In this document: positions 6,983 to 14,011 of the stretch, one piece after another
How positions within the stretch are numbered: the first letter of the stretch is position 1
How the letters are laid out: the number at the start of each line of letters is the position of its first letter
Source of the DNA: Kiloniellaceae bacterium
Lineage (GTDB): Bacteria; Pseudomonadota; Alphaproteobacteria; Kiloniellales; Kiloniellaceae
NCBI GenBank assembly: GCA_021776195.1
Contig: JAJFGK010000082.1
Location: forward strand, 1-15,701
Direction of reading: 5' to 3'
Length of the DNA: 15,701 bases
Made by a program: the position numbers and the translations under genes
The notes under the pieces: generated by a model
What the model saw: only the letters and a program-made list of their open reading frames with translations
Told to the model about the DNA's origin: nothing
The model's database searches: none

Positions 6983-7147
6983 CGCATCCAAGCCTGACTG
7001 GCGGGAACACAAGGGGCGCAGCCCAGGGGTCGTCGTACCGGAAAGGGCAAAGCCCTTATCCGGTTCCTGGTTGACGAAGGGAATGGCCGAGACAGACCCC
7101 GGCTCGGCTCCCGGCCGACAGGGCCGGGGGTCGTCCGGGGTGACGAC
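6983..7147. repeat. structured non-coding element, probable extragenic palindromic repeat
   Basis: Directly after the permease stop lies about 165 bases rich in inverted repeats. These are a 12-bp hairpin with one bulge (7037-7064), GACCCCGGC (7095-7103) facing GCCGGGGGTC (7123-7132, one bulged G), and GTCGTC (7130-7135) facing GACGAC (7142-7147). The wording GTCACCCCGGACGAC...GAGCCGGGGTC on the minus strand resembles extragenic palindromic repeats scattered in many alphaproteobacterial genomes. All six frames read as low-complexity Arg/Pro/Gly sequence, not as a protein. Multi-copy status cannot be shown from this window, which has no second copy. Confidence 0.45.
7037..7064 (+). terminator. 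strong hairpin after the EamA permease gene
   Basis: ACCGGA (7037-7042) and AAGGGC (7043-7048) pair with GCCCTT (7052-7057) and TCCGGT (7059-7064), leaving a 3-base AAA loop and one bulged A at 7058. There is no clean T run after it. It lies 55 bases past the permease stop and inside the putative repeat element, so it may end that transcript or simply belong to the repeat. Confidence 0.5.
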
Positions 7148-7166
7148 ACAGGTTTCGTAGCTTGGA

Positions 7167-7179
7167 GTTGCCTGGCAAC
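7167..7179. promoter_or_regulatory. perfect dyad upstream of the M81 gene, possible operator
   Basis: GTTGCC-T-GGCAAC has 6-base arms around a single base. It lies 23 bases before the candidate -35 box of the M81 gene. A second, imperfect dyad, GCGA-AATCGATT-G-TCGC (7192-7208), overlaps that -35. Together they look like protein-binding sites, but no regulator is adjacent except the DeoR-type one, whose palindromes are different. Confidence 0.35.
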
Positions 7180-7201
7180 CGCTGAGGATCGGCGAAATCG
7201 A

Positions 7202-7229
7202 TTGTCGCGGCAGGGCGGCTTGGTACCAT
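7202..7229 (+). promoter_or_regulatory. candidate sigma-70 promoter for the M81 gene
   Basis: TTGTCG (7202-7207) and TACCAT (7224-7229) match the -35 and -10 consensus at 4 of 6 positions each, with a 16-base spacer. Transcription would begin near 7236. That leaves a short leader with the GGGAGGA ribosome site and supports ATG 7255 over the upstream in-frame ATG at 7228, which falls inside the -10 box. Confidence 0.4.
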
Positions 7230-7254
7230 GCCGGCAACAAACAGGGAGGACACC

Positions 7255-8784
7255 ATGACACTGCGCGCCGTCGTCGCCATGATGGAGCACGAGACCAACA
7301 CCTTCTCGCCGGTGCCGACGCCGCTCGCGCGCTTTGGCAGCCCCGATGTGGCAAGGGGCGCCGAGGTCTATCGCCGCTTCAAGGGGACCGGCACCGGCAT
7401 CGGCGCCTTCCTCGATATCGCCGCGGCCGAGGGCATGGAGATCGCCACCCCCATCGCGGCCAACGCGGCGCCCAGCGGTCCGGTCGAGACCGCGGCCTAC
7501 AACGCCATCTGCGACGCCATCTGCGAAGCGATCGCGGCGGGTTGCGACGTCTGCTTTCTCGACCTGCACGGCGCCATGGTGGCCGAGCCCACCGATGATG
7601 GCGAAGGCACGCTGCTGGCCCGGATACGGGCGATGGCCCCCGCGCTGCCGATCGCCATCAGCCTCGACTTGCATGCCAACATCACCGAGGCGATCGTGGC
7701 CAATTGCGATGTCCTGGTCGGCTACAAGACCTACCCGCACATCGACATGTACGAAGCCGGCCAGCAGGCGGGGCGCATCATGGTGCGCGCCCTGAAGGGC
7801 GAAGTGAAGCCGGTCATGGCCTGGGGCCAGCGGCCGATCCTGGCCCAGACCCTGCGCATGGGCCACGACGACCGGCCCATGGGCCCGATGATCGAGCAAG
7901 CCCGCGCCGAAGAAGCCGACGGCCTGCTCGCGGCCAGTGTTTTCGGTGGCTTTCCCCTGGCCGACATCAGCCACGCCGGGCTCTCCGTGGTGACGGTGGC
8001 CGACGGCAACAAGGCGGCCGCCGAAGCCGCCAGCGAACGGCTGCTATCCGCCGCCTGGCGGGAAAAGCCGGAATGGATCTTCCAGTCCGAGCCGCTGGCC
8101 GAGACCATCGCGCGGGCCAAGGCGCTGGGCGATGCGCCGACCGGAGACGGCGAGGCGGGCCCGGTCATCCTGCTCGACCATGCCGACAATTCGGCCTCCG
8201 GCGGCACCCAGGACACCACGGAGGTGCTCGAAGCCGTGATCGAGGCGGGGCTGGAGGATGTCGCCATGTTCGGCATCTGCGACCCGCAAGCGGTCGCCGC
8301 CATGGAGGCCGCCGGCGTCGGCGGCGCCGTCACCCTCGAGCTCGGCGGCAAGGTCGACATGCCGACCATCGGCCGCGAGGGCCGGCCGCTGCGGTTGACC
8401 GGCAAGGTCCGCGCCCTGACCGATGGCGATTTCGTCATCACCGTGCCCATGGGGCGCGGCACCACCAGGTCCATGGGCAAGACCGCCGTTCTGGAGGCCG
8501 GCCCGGTGCAGATCGTGGTCTGCTCGCGGCACAGCGAGCCCTACGATCTGGGCTGCTTTCGCTCGGTCGGGATCGAGCCCACGGCGAAGCGCTATCTGAT
8601 CTTGAAGTCGCGCATTCACTACCGCGCCGGGTTCCGCGCCATCGCCCGCCACGAGATCCCCTGCAACGGCGTCGGCGTCACCAGCAGCGACAATACCCTT
8701 TTCACCTTCAAGAAGGTCCGCCGCCCGATCTACCCGCTCGACCCCGACTGCCCGGAACGGCCGAACTACGAAGACACGCCGTAG
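7255..8784 (+). CDS. M81-family metallopeptidase (MlrC / microcystinase C-like)
   Basis: A 509-residue member of peptidase family M81. Its namesake MlrC hydrolyses linearised microcystin fragments in sphingomonads; most members elsewhere have unknown substrates. The N-terminal domain (about 1-290) shows MMEHETNTFSP (9-19), FLDLHGAMV (101-109), SLDLHANITEA (136-146) and YPHIDMYEAG (160-169). Predicted metal ligands are among H12, D138, H140 and H162. The C-terminal domain (about 300-500) carries LLDHADNSASGGTQDTT (306-322), equivalent to the D-x-x-D-N-x-x-G-G motif of the family, and VGGAVTLELGGK. Length is normal. ATG 7255 follows GGGAGGA by 4 bases. The stop (8782-8784) is only 3 bases from the stop of the facing ThDP-enzyme gene. 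Actual microcystin degradation is unlikely without mlrA/B/D nearby. Confidence 0.9.
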   Translation: MTLRAVVAMMEHETNTFSPVPTPLARFGSPDVARGAEVYRRFKGTGTGIGAFLDIAAAEGMEIATPIAANAAPSGPVETAAYNAICDAICEAIAAGCDVCFLDLHGAMVAEPTDDGEGTLLARIRAMAPALPIAISLDLHANITEAIVANCDVLVGYKTYPHIDMYEAGQQAGRIMVRALKGEVKPVMAWGQRPILAQTLRMGHDDRPMGPMIEQARAEEADGLLAASVFGGFPLADISHAGLSVVTVADGNKAAAEAASERLLSAAWREKPEWIFQSEPLAETIARAKALGDAPTGDGEAGPVILLDHADNSASGGTQDTTEVLEAVIEAGLEDVAMFGICDPQAVAAMEAAGVGGAVTLELGGKVDMPTIGREGRPLRLTGKVRALTDGDFVITVPMGRGTTRSMGKTAVLEAGPVQIVVCSRHSEPYDLGCFRSVGIEPTAKRYLILKSRIHYRAGFRAIARHEIPCNGVGVTSSDNTLFTFKKVRRPIYPLDPDCPERPNYEDTP

Positions 8785-8787
8785 GCA

Positions 8788-10476
8788 TTACGGCATATCG
8801 TCGCTGGTCAGATAGACGATGGGGGCGATGGCTTCCGGGTCGATGATCACATCCAATAGAACCGGCTTGTCTGCGGCGAGGGCGCGCGCGAGGCTGTCGC
8901 CGATCTCCTCCGGGTTCACGATCCGCTCGGCCTGCCAGTGCATGGCGCGGGCGATGGCGGCGTAGTCCACATCGAGCAGGTCGCATTCCCAGGAGGTGCC
9001 GAGCAGCTTTTCCTCAAAATGCTTCTGGAAGCCCAGGGTGTGGTTGTTGAAGACCACGACCACGATGTTCACGCCATAGCGCGCGGCGGTCTCCATCTCG
9101 CCCAGAACGTAGCCGAAGCCACCGTCCCCGGTGACGCAGATCACCTGGCGTCCCGGCTCGGCGAGCTTGACCCCGATCGCGGCGGGAAGGCCCCAACCGA
9201 GGCCGCCGGTGCCGCGCGGCGAGAACATGACATTGCCGCCGCCGTGGCTGTCGATATGACTCATCGCCCAGCCGGTGATGTAGCTGGCGTCGGTAACGAC
9301 CCGGGCATCGGGCGCGATCCCTGTCGATATCTCGTGCAGCAGGCGCTCGGGCCGGATCGGCACCTGTTGCGAGCGAAAGATCCCCTCGACCTCGTCCTGC
9401 CAGTCCGCTCGCAGGGCCGCGACCCGCGCCACCTGCGCCGGGTTGGCCGCGCGGCGGCCCAGACCGCGGCAGACCTCGATCAGGTCCTCCAGGCTGTCGC
9501 GCGCGTCACCGACCAGGCCGACCTCGGTCGGGAAGTTCCGCCCGATCTCCAGGGGATCGACGTCGAGGTGGATCAGCCTTGCCCGCGGACCCGGCAGGGT
9601 CCAGTCGGAGGTACAGATCTGCCCGGTGCGCGAGCCGACGATCATCGCGACATCGGCCTCGCCGAGGATCTCGTTGGCCACCCTGCCCCGCCCGTAGCGC
9701 CCGCCGGTGGACGAGCCCAGGACCCCGAGGCTCAGCGGATGTGCATCGGCAATCACACCGCGTCCGTTGAAGGTGGTGGCGACCGGGGCGGACAGCTCCT
9801 CGGCCAGGGTCATCACGCTCTGCGCGGCGAGGGATAGAACGGCGCCGCCGCCGGCCACGATCACCGGGCGCTCGGCCCCGGTCAACAAGGCCGCGGCCTG
9901 GGCCACGCTCTGGGCGCTGGCCCGTGGGCGGCTGGAGGGAAAGCTGTCGAACCCGGCTTCGACGGTCACCGCGCAGTCGGCAATCTGGCCCATCACATCG
10001 CGCGGGCAGAGCAGAACGGCGGGCCCGCCCCGGCCGGAGGTCGCCGCCCTGAAGGCATGGCGGGTCATCTCGGCCGCCCGTGCCGGGGTTTCGACGCGCC
10101 CGATCCACTTCACGAAGGGGCCGAGCGCCGCGAAGTGATCGAGCTCGCTGGCGGCGTGGCGGCCACGCTGGGCGGCGGCGATATCGACCACCAGGACCAC
10201 CAGCGGGATCGACGACTGCTTGGCCTCGAGCAGCCCGGTGATCAGGTTAGTCGCCCCCGGCCCGCACATCGCGGCGCAGACCCCGGGGCGGTTGGTCGCC
10301 TTGGCCAGGCCGTGGGCCATGATGGCGCCATGCTTTTCGTCATGGACCGTGACCGCGCGCAGGCCCAGCGCCTCGGCCGCGTGAAAGATGTCGATCGGAT
10401 CCTTCATGCCGAAGATGTGGGTGACGCCATAGGCCTTGAGCGTGCCGGCAATCACCTCTGCGACGGTCGTGGTCAT
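8788..10476 (-). CDS. ThDP-dependent enzyme, acetolactate-synthase-like fold
   Basis: A 562-residue enzyme with the three-domain ThDP layout: Pyr domain (about 1-170), central domain (about 190-335), PP domain (about 370-550). The activating glutamate is E47 in HDEKHGAIMAHG. CGPGATNLITGLLEA (71-85) is the usual glycine loop. The cofactor motif begins with GDGG at 450-453 and ends with NN at 477-478. E47 argues against glyoxylate carboligase, which has Val there. The decarboxylase/lyase substrate cannot be assigned: acetolactate synthase-like catabolic enzymes, sulfoacetaldehyde or oxalyl-CoA type enzymes and aldehyde lyases share this frame. I chose ATG 10476 because GGGGAGGA lies 8 bases upstream; an ATG at 10482 is too close to it. 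The gene is divergent from the DeoR-type regulator across a 202-base region with two operators, so it is probably under that repressor. Confidence 0.85.
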   Translation of the reverse strand: MTTTVAEVIAGTLKAYGVTHIFGMKDPIDIFHAAEALGLRAVTVHDEKHGAIMAHGLAKATNRPGVCAAMCGPGATNLITGLLEAKQSSIPLVVLVVDIAAAQRGRHAASELDHFAALGPFVKWIGRVETPARAAEMTRHAFRAATSGRGGPAVLLCPRDVMGQIADCAVTVEAGFDSFPSSRPRASAQSVAQAAALLTGAERPVIVAGGGAVLSLAAQSVMTLAEELSAPVATTFNGRGVIADAHPLSLGVLGSSTGGRYGRGRVANEILGEADVAMIVGSRTGQICTSDWTLPGPRARLIHLDVDPLEIGRNFPTEVGLVGDARDSLEDLIEVCRGLGRRAANPAQVARVAALRADWQDEVEGIFRSQQVPIRPERLLHEISTGIAPDARVVTDASYITGWAMSHIDSHGGGNVMFSPRGTGGLGWGLPAAIGVKLAEPGRQVICVTGDGGFGYVLGEMETAARYGVNIVVVVFNNHTLGFQKHFEEKLLGTSWECDLLDVDYAAIARAMHWQAERIVNPEEIGDSLARALAADKPVLLDVIIDPEAIAPIVYLTSDDMP

Positions 10477-10587
10477 GGTCATATCCTCCCCGGAGTGGAA
10501 CTCGGCCCGCCGCGGGATCATTGCAGCCGCGACAGGGGCTGGCGAGGCCGTAAACGCCCGGCGAGGTCGCCCGTGGGCAAACTGTCA

Positions 10588-10615
10588 TTGACTGTTCATA
10601 TGAACGACATAAAGT
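10588..10615 (+). promoter_or_regulatory. candidate sigma-70 promoter for the DeoR-ABC operon
   Basis: TTGACT (10588-10593, 5 of 6 consensus) and TAAAGT (10610-10615, 4 of 6) are separated by 16 bases. The first palindrome lies wholly in the spacer and the second overlaps the -10 end and start site, so a bound repressor would block polymerase. Confidence 0.5.
10594..10605. promoter_or_regulatory. operator palindrome 1
   Basis: GTTCATATGAAC is a perfect 12-bp palindrome. Its centre is 22 bp from that of operator palindrome 2, about two helical turns, so two repressor dimers could bind on one face of the DNA. The GTTC/GAAC half-sites recall the TGTTCG half-site of E. coli GlpR as I remember it. 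Confidence 0.65.
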
Positions 10616-10629
10616 GTTCATATGAACAC
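10614..10629. promoter_or_regulatory. operator palindrome 2
   Basis: GTGTTCATATGAACAC is a perfect 16-bp palindrome containing operator 1 in full. It probably has the higher affinity because of the longer match. It covers an ATG at 10622 that is in frame with the regulator gene, another reason to prefer the downstream start at 10679. Confidence 0.68.
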
Positions 10630-10678
10630 GGGCACGTTGCCGCCCTGTTCAGGTCGGATCTGGGGGACTATCGGGCAC

Positions 10679-11455
10679 ATGGACGTATCGCGGCGACAGT
10701 CAGAAATCGCGGACCTGGTACAGACCCAGGGATTCCTATCCGTGGAGACCCTGTCCGAGCGCTTCGGCGTGACCACCCAGACGATTCGCCGGGACGTCAA
10801 CCGGCTCTGCGAGGCCGGGATCCTGCGCCGCACCCACGGTGGCGTCGAACTGCCGCCGCCGGCCCACAACATTCACTACCGCACACGCCAGATCCTGAAC
10901 CTGGCGGCCAAGCAGAAGATTGCCAAGGACGTCGCCGCGGCGGTTCCCGACGGCGCCTCTCTCGCCTTCAGCATCGGCACCACGCCAGAAATCGTCATGC
11001 AGGCACTGTCGCACCACGACGGCCTGCGGGTCTTCACCAACAACCTGAATGTCGCGATGGCGGCCTCCGGGCCGGCCCAGTTCGAAGTCACCATCGTCGG
11101 CGGCCGGCTGCGTCACGGCGACCGCGACGTTCTGGGGCACGCGACCCAGTCCTTCTTTTCGAGCTACAAGTTCGACATCGGCATCTTCGGCGTGGCGGGG
11201 GTCGACGAGGACGGCACGCTGCTGGACTTCGACGAGGAGGAGATGCTCTCGCGCCAGGCCATCCAGGGCAATTCCAGGCAGTCCTTCCTGGTGCTCGATC
11301 ACAGCAAGTTCGGACGTCAGGCCCATGTCCGCGGCGGTCATATCTGCGAAGTCTCCAAGGTCTTTTGCGATGCCGCCGCGCCGCCTTCCATTGGCGCTCT
11401 CTTGCGGCACTCGGCCACCCAATTCGTCCGCTGCGGCGAGGGCAGCGGCCCATGA
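10679..11455 (+). CDS. DeoR-family transcriptional repressor, GlpR-like
   Basis: A 258-residue regulator. The winged helix-turn-helix at 1-58 (FLSVETLSERFGVTTQTIRR, then DVNRL...ILRRTHGGVEL) is the DeoR signature. The C-terminal sugar-phosphate-sensing domain shows SIGTTPEIV (98-106), FTNNLNVA (119-126), IVGGRLR (139-145), LLDFDEEEM (181-189) and LVLDHSKFGRQA (204-215). Each lines up with E. coli GlpR, including the DHSKFGR segment, so the effector is probably a small phosphorylated metabolite. ATG 10679 is chosen because the family begins there; the in-frame ATG at 10622 lies within the operator. Its TGA overlaps the ATG of the ABC ATPase (ATGA), implying coupled translation. Likely target: the two palindromes just upstream, giving autoregulation plus control of the importer and perhaps of the ThDP enzyme. 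Confidence 0.88.
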   Translation: MDVSRRQSEIADLVQTQGFLSVETLSERFGVTTQTIRRDVNRLCEAGILRRTHGGVELPPPAHNIHYRTRQILNLAAKQKIAKDVAAAVPDGASLAFSIGTTPEIVMQALSHHDGLRVFTNNLNVAMAASGPAQFEVTIVGGRLRHGDRDVLGHATQSFFSSYKFDIGIFGVAGVDEDGTLLDFDEEEMLSRQAIQGNSRQSFLVLDHSKFGRQAHVRGGHICEVSKVFCDAAAPPSIGALLRHSATQFVRCGEGSGP

Positions 11456-12591
11456 CCTCGCGCGGAGAAGCGATCAAACTGCGCGGCGTGTCCAAGTTCT
11501 GGGGCGCCACGCCCGCGGTTCAGGATCTCAGCATCGATGTCGCGGCGGGGTCCTTCACCGTGCTGCTCGGCCCCTCGGGCTGTGGCAAGTCGACCAGCCT
11601 GCGGATCATCGCCGGGCTCGAGGCGGCCGACGAGGGCGCGGTTCTGATCGGCGAGCGCGACGTCACCCGCCTGTCGCCGGCCAGCCGCGATCTGGCCATG
11701 GTCTTTCAGTCCTATGCCCTCTTTCCGCACCTCTCAGTGGCGGAAAACATCGCCTTCGGCCTCAAGGTGCGCGGCGTCGGCAGAGCCGAGCGCGAAGCCC
11801 GCCTCGATCGTACCGCCGACCTGCTGGGCCTGAGCCATCTCCTGGCGCGCAAGCCCAGCCAGCTCTCCGGCGGTCAACAGCAGCGGGTCGCGCTGGGGCG
11901 TGCCATTATCGCCGAAAAACCGATCTGCCTGATGGACGAGCCGCTATCCAATCTGGACGCCAAGCTGCGCCATGATATGCGTGTCGAGATTCGCGGCCTG
12001 CAGCAGAAACTGGGCTTCACCATGGTCTACGTCACCCATGACCAGGTCGAGGCCATCTCCATGGCCGACCAGGTGGTGCTGCTGAACGAGGGCCGGGTCG
12101 AGCAGGCGGCCACGCCGCGCCAGATCTACGAGACACCGGCCAGCCCCTTCGTCGCGCGCTTTATCGGCACGCCGCCGATGAACCTGGTGCCGGCCCAGGC
12201 CCTGGCCGCCGGAATGACCGACGGCGTCGCGGCGAAGAACAATGCCGGTGCCGCCGGGGCCGATGCCGGGGCTGCCGAGGCCGAAACAGGGACCGAAACA
12301 GGGGCCGACGGCCTCCTGGTCGGCCTGCGCCCCGAGGAGGTTCGCCTGACCGACGGACCCGGCCTGAAGGCCAAAATCATCAGCATCGAGTACCTCGGCG
12401 CCGACACCCTGATCGAATGCGCCATCGGCGCGACGCCGTTTCTCGTGCGCGTCGGCGGCGCCCTGGCGCTGGCGGTCGAAGACACGATCACGTTGACCTG
12501 GGCAGCGACGGCGGTCCACCTGTTCGATAGCGGCAGCGGCCGCCGGCGTGACGGTTTGGAGCAAGAGATTCGGCCCTTTACCTGGGCCTAA
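11452..12591 (+). CDS. ugpC: ABC importer ATPase, UgpC/MalK-type (CUT1 family)
   Basis: A 379-residue ATPase that powers a carbohydrate-type importer. Seen: Walker A GPSGCGKST (40-48), Q-loop VFQSYALFPHLSVAENIAFG (84-103), signature LSGGQQQR (138-145), Walker B ICLMDEP with D162/E163, D-loop SNLDAK, and the switch histidine H196 in YVTHDQ. The C-terminal MalK-like OB/TOBE domain starts near FIGTPPMNLVP (237-247). Between it and the GLRPEEVRL motif (291-299) sits an Ala/Gly/Glu/Thr-rich insert (about 265-286) partly made of a 12-base tandem duplication. The start ATG overlaps the regulator stop by 4 bases. The ugpC symbol reflects family resemblance; the substrate is not proven to be glycerol-3-phosphate. 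Confidence 0.9.
   Translation: MTSRGEAIKLRGVSKFWGATPAVQDLSIDVAAGSFTVLLGPSGCGKSTSLRIIAGLEAADEGAVLIGERDVTRLSPASRDLAMVFQSYALFPHLSVAENIAFGLKVRGVGRAEREARLDRTADLLGLSHLLARKPSQLSGGQQQRVALGRAIIAEKPICLMDEPLSNLDAKLRHDMRVEIRGLQQKLGFTMVYVTHDQVEAISMADQVVLLNEGRVEQAATPRQIYETPASPFVARFIGTPPMNLVPAQALAAGMTDGVAAKNNAGAAGADAGAAEAETGTETGADGLLVGLRPEEVRLTDGPGLKAKIISIEYLGADTLIECAIGATPFLVRVGGALALAVEDTITLTWAATAVHLFDSGSGRRRDGLEQEIRPFTWA
12281..12304 (+). repeat. 12-bp tandem duplication inside the ATPase gene
   Basis: CCGAAACAGGGA (12281-12292) is repeated as CCGAAACAGGGG (12293-12304), 11 of 12 identical and in frame. It encodes part of a low-complexity linker, ETGTETGADG, in the regulatory domain of the ATPase. The surrounding bases (12243-12280) also show degenerate GCCGGGGC-type repeats, so the insert probably grew by slippage. 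Confidence 0.6.
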
Positions 12592-12661
12592 CCGGGTACC
12601 GCACAAGGGGTACCAAACGCTCTCCATGGCGGAGAAGTGACAGAGGAGCAAAGGAAACGAG

Positions 12662-13951
12662 ATGAACGGAATCATGAAATCGCTGGGCATGGCGACCGCG
12701 GCCGCGGCGCTGTCCCTCACCGCCTGGGCATCGGCTCAGGCCGTCGAACTGCAGTTCTACTTTCCCGTCGCGGTCGGCGGCAAGGCCGCCGACACGATCG
12801 AGGAACTGACCAACGAGTATGTCGCCCAGAACGACGGCGTTTCCATCGAGGCGATCTATGCCGGGTCCTATCAGGAAACCGTCACCAAGGCGCTGACCGC
12901 GGCGCGCGGCGGCAAGCCGCCCCAGCTCTCGGTGATTCTGGCGGTCGACATGTTCACCCTGATCGACGAGGACGTGATCATTCCCTTCGACGACCTGATC
13001 ACCAACGATGCGGACAAGGAATGGGTCAAGGGCTTCTATCCCGCCTTCATGGAAAACAGCCAGACCGGCGGCAAGACCTATGGCATCCCCTTCCAGCGCT
13101 CGACCCCGGTGCTCTACTGGAACAAGGCGGCCTTCAAGGAGGCCGGCCTCGACCCCGAAGTCCCGCCGGCGAGCTGGGAGGAAATGGTTTCCTTCGGCCA
13201 GAAGCTGGTCAAGAAGGACGACAACGGCAACGTCACCCGCTGGGGCGTGCGCATTCCCTCCTCGGGCTTTCCCTACTGGCTGTTCCAGGGCCTGACCACG
13301 CAAAACGACGTGGTCCTGGCCAACAGCGATGGCAACCAGACCCAGTTCGACGATCCCAAGGTCATCGAGGCGTTGCAGTTCATGGTCGACCTCAACCAGA
13401 AACACGGCGTCATGGCGCCAGGGATCATCGAGTGGGGCGCGACGCCCAAGGCCTTCTTCGAGGGCAACACGGCGATGATGTGGACCACCACCGGCAACCT
13501 GACCAACGTGCGGGCCAACGCGCCCTTCGACTTCGGCGTCGCCATGCTGCCGGCCAACAAGCGGCGCGGCGCGCCGACCGGTGGCGGTAACTTCTATATC
13601 TTCAAGGGCTCGTCCGACGAGCAGAAGCAGGCCGCCTTCGAGTTCGTCAAGTGGATCACCGCGCCGGAGCAGTCCGCCCGCTGGACCATCGCCACGGGCT
13701 ACGTGGCACCCCGGGCGGAGACCTGGGAGACCGAGACCATGAAGGCCTACACCAAGGACTTCCCCCCGGCCCTGGTCGCCCGTGATCAGCTCGAGCACGC
13801 GGTGGCCGAGCTTTCGACCTACCAGAACCAGCGCATCACCGGCATCTTCAACGATGCGCTGGCCGCCGTGATCACCGGCCAGGCCGATGCCGCCACGGCG
13901 CTGAAGGAAGCGCAGGGCAAGGCCGACGCCATACTGAAAGACTATCGCTAG
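12662..13951 (+). CDS. ugpB: ABC transporter solute-binding protein, UgpB-like
   Basis: A 429-residue periplasmic binding protein of the family-1 (carbohydrate/glycerol-phosphate) type. A Sec signal peptide covers about 1-27 (MNGIMKSLGMATAAAALSLT then AWASAQA). IYAGSYQETVTK (65-76), GIPFQRSTPVLYWNKAAFKE (141-160), AGLDPEVPPASWEEM (161-175) and TGGGNFYIF (306-314) line up well with E. coli UgpB. From memory of the UgpB structure, several ligand contacts look kept (Tyr in GSYQ, Y70; Ser in RSTP, S147; Arg in NQRITGIF, R391; the GGG strand). The Glu of the VYEVGT segment appears to be Leu (L93), so the ligand may differ. ATG 12662 has AAAGGAAA upstream. It follows the ATPase gene by 70 bases and precedes the permeases. 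Confidence 0.88.
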   Translation: MNGIMKSLGMATAAAALSLTAWASAQAVELQFYFPVAVGGKAADTIEELTNEYVAQNDGVSIEAIYAGSYQETVTKALTAARGGKPPQLSVILAVDMFTLIDEDVIIPFDDLITNDADKEWVKGFYPAFMENSQTGGKTYGIPFQRSTPVLYWNKAAFKEAGLDPEVPPASWEEMVSFGQKLVKKDDNGNVTRWGVRIPSSGFPYWLFQGLTTQNDVVLANSDGNQTQFDDPKVIEALQFMVDLNQKHGVMAPGIIEWGATPKAFFEGNTAMMWTTTGNLTNVRANAPFDFGVAMLPANKRRGAPTGGGNFYIFKGSSDEQKQAAFEFVKWITAPEQSARWTIATGYVAPRAETWETETMKAYTKDFPPALVARDQLEHAVAELSTYQNQRITGIFNDALAAVITGQADAATALKEAQGKADAILKDYR

Positions 13952-13961
13952 GCAGTAGACG

Positions 13962-13992
13962 CGTCGCGGCGGGCCGGCGGTCCGCCGCGACG
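13962..13992 (+). promoter_or_regulatory. intercistronic GC hairpin between binding protein and permease
   Basis: CGTCGCGGCGG (13962-13972) pairs perfectly with CCGCCGCGACG (13982-13992) around a 9-base loop, starting 11 bases after the binding-protein stop. No T run follows and the next gene starts 20 bases later. It most likely protects the 3' end of the binding-protein message and reduces downstream transcription, as known for malE-malF type operons. Confidence 0.6.
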
Positions 13993-14011
13993 ACCTTCCA
14001 AGGGAAGTGGC

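Larger units (their letters stand above)
10477..10678. promoter_or_regulatory. divergent control region, ThDP enzyme / DeoR-ABC operon
   Basis: This 202-base stretch separates the leftward ThDP enzyme from the rightward regulator. It holds a good rightward promoter candidate and two near-identical palindromes, listed separately. The AT-rich core (about 10580-10629) stands out sharply from GC-rich flanks. A leftward promoter using the same palindromes is possible (TTCATA, 17 bases, TCATAT on the minus strand) but matches consensus poorly. Confidence 0.6.

Noticed and set aside
5725..7074. Arg/Pro-rich plus-strand frame of 449 codons
   Set aside because: It overlaps the end of the carbonic anhydrase gene and the whole permease gene in another frame and has shadow-frame composition.
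7255..8784. A microcystin-degradation (mlr) cluster
   Set aside because: Only an MlrC-family protein is present. There is no MlrA, MlrB or MlrD homologue in the window, and M81 proteins are common in bacteria that do not degrade microcystin.
8788..10476. Glyoxylate carboligase assignment for the ThDP enzyme
   Set aside because: The activating glutamate (E47) is present, whereas glyoxylate carboligase carries valine at this position; no tartronate-semialdehyde reductase or hydroxypyruvate isomerase is nearby.
10622..10678. Upstream ATG at 10622 as the regulator start
   Set aside because: It lies inside the 16-bp operator palindrome and downstream of the -10 by only a few bases. The extra 19 residues do not resemble the DeoR N terminus, while MDVSRRQSEI at 10679 does.
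10057..11451. In-frame upstream extension of the ABC ATPase frame back to 10057
   Set aside because: The frame happens to be open through the ThDP gene's start region and the whole regulator gene, but the family begins at ATG 11452, which overlaps the regulator stop in ATGA.
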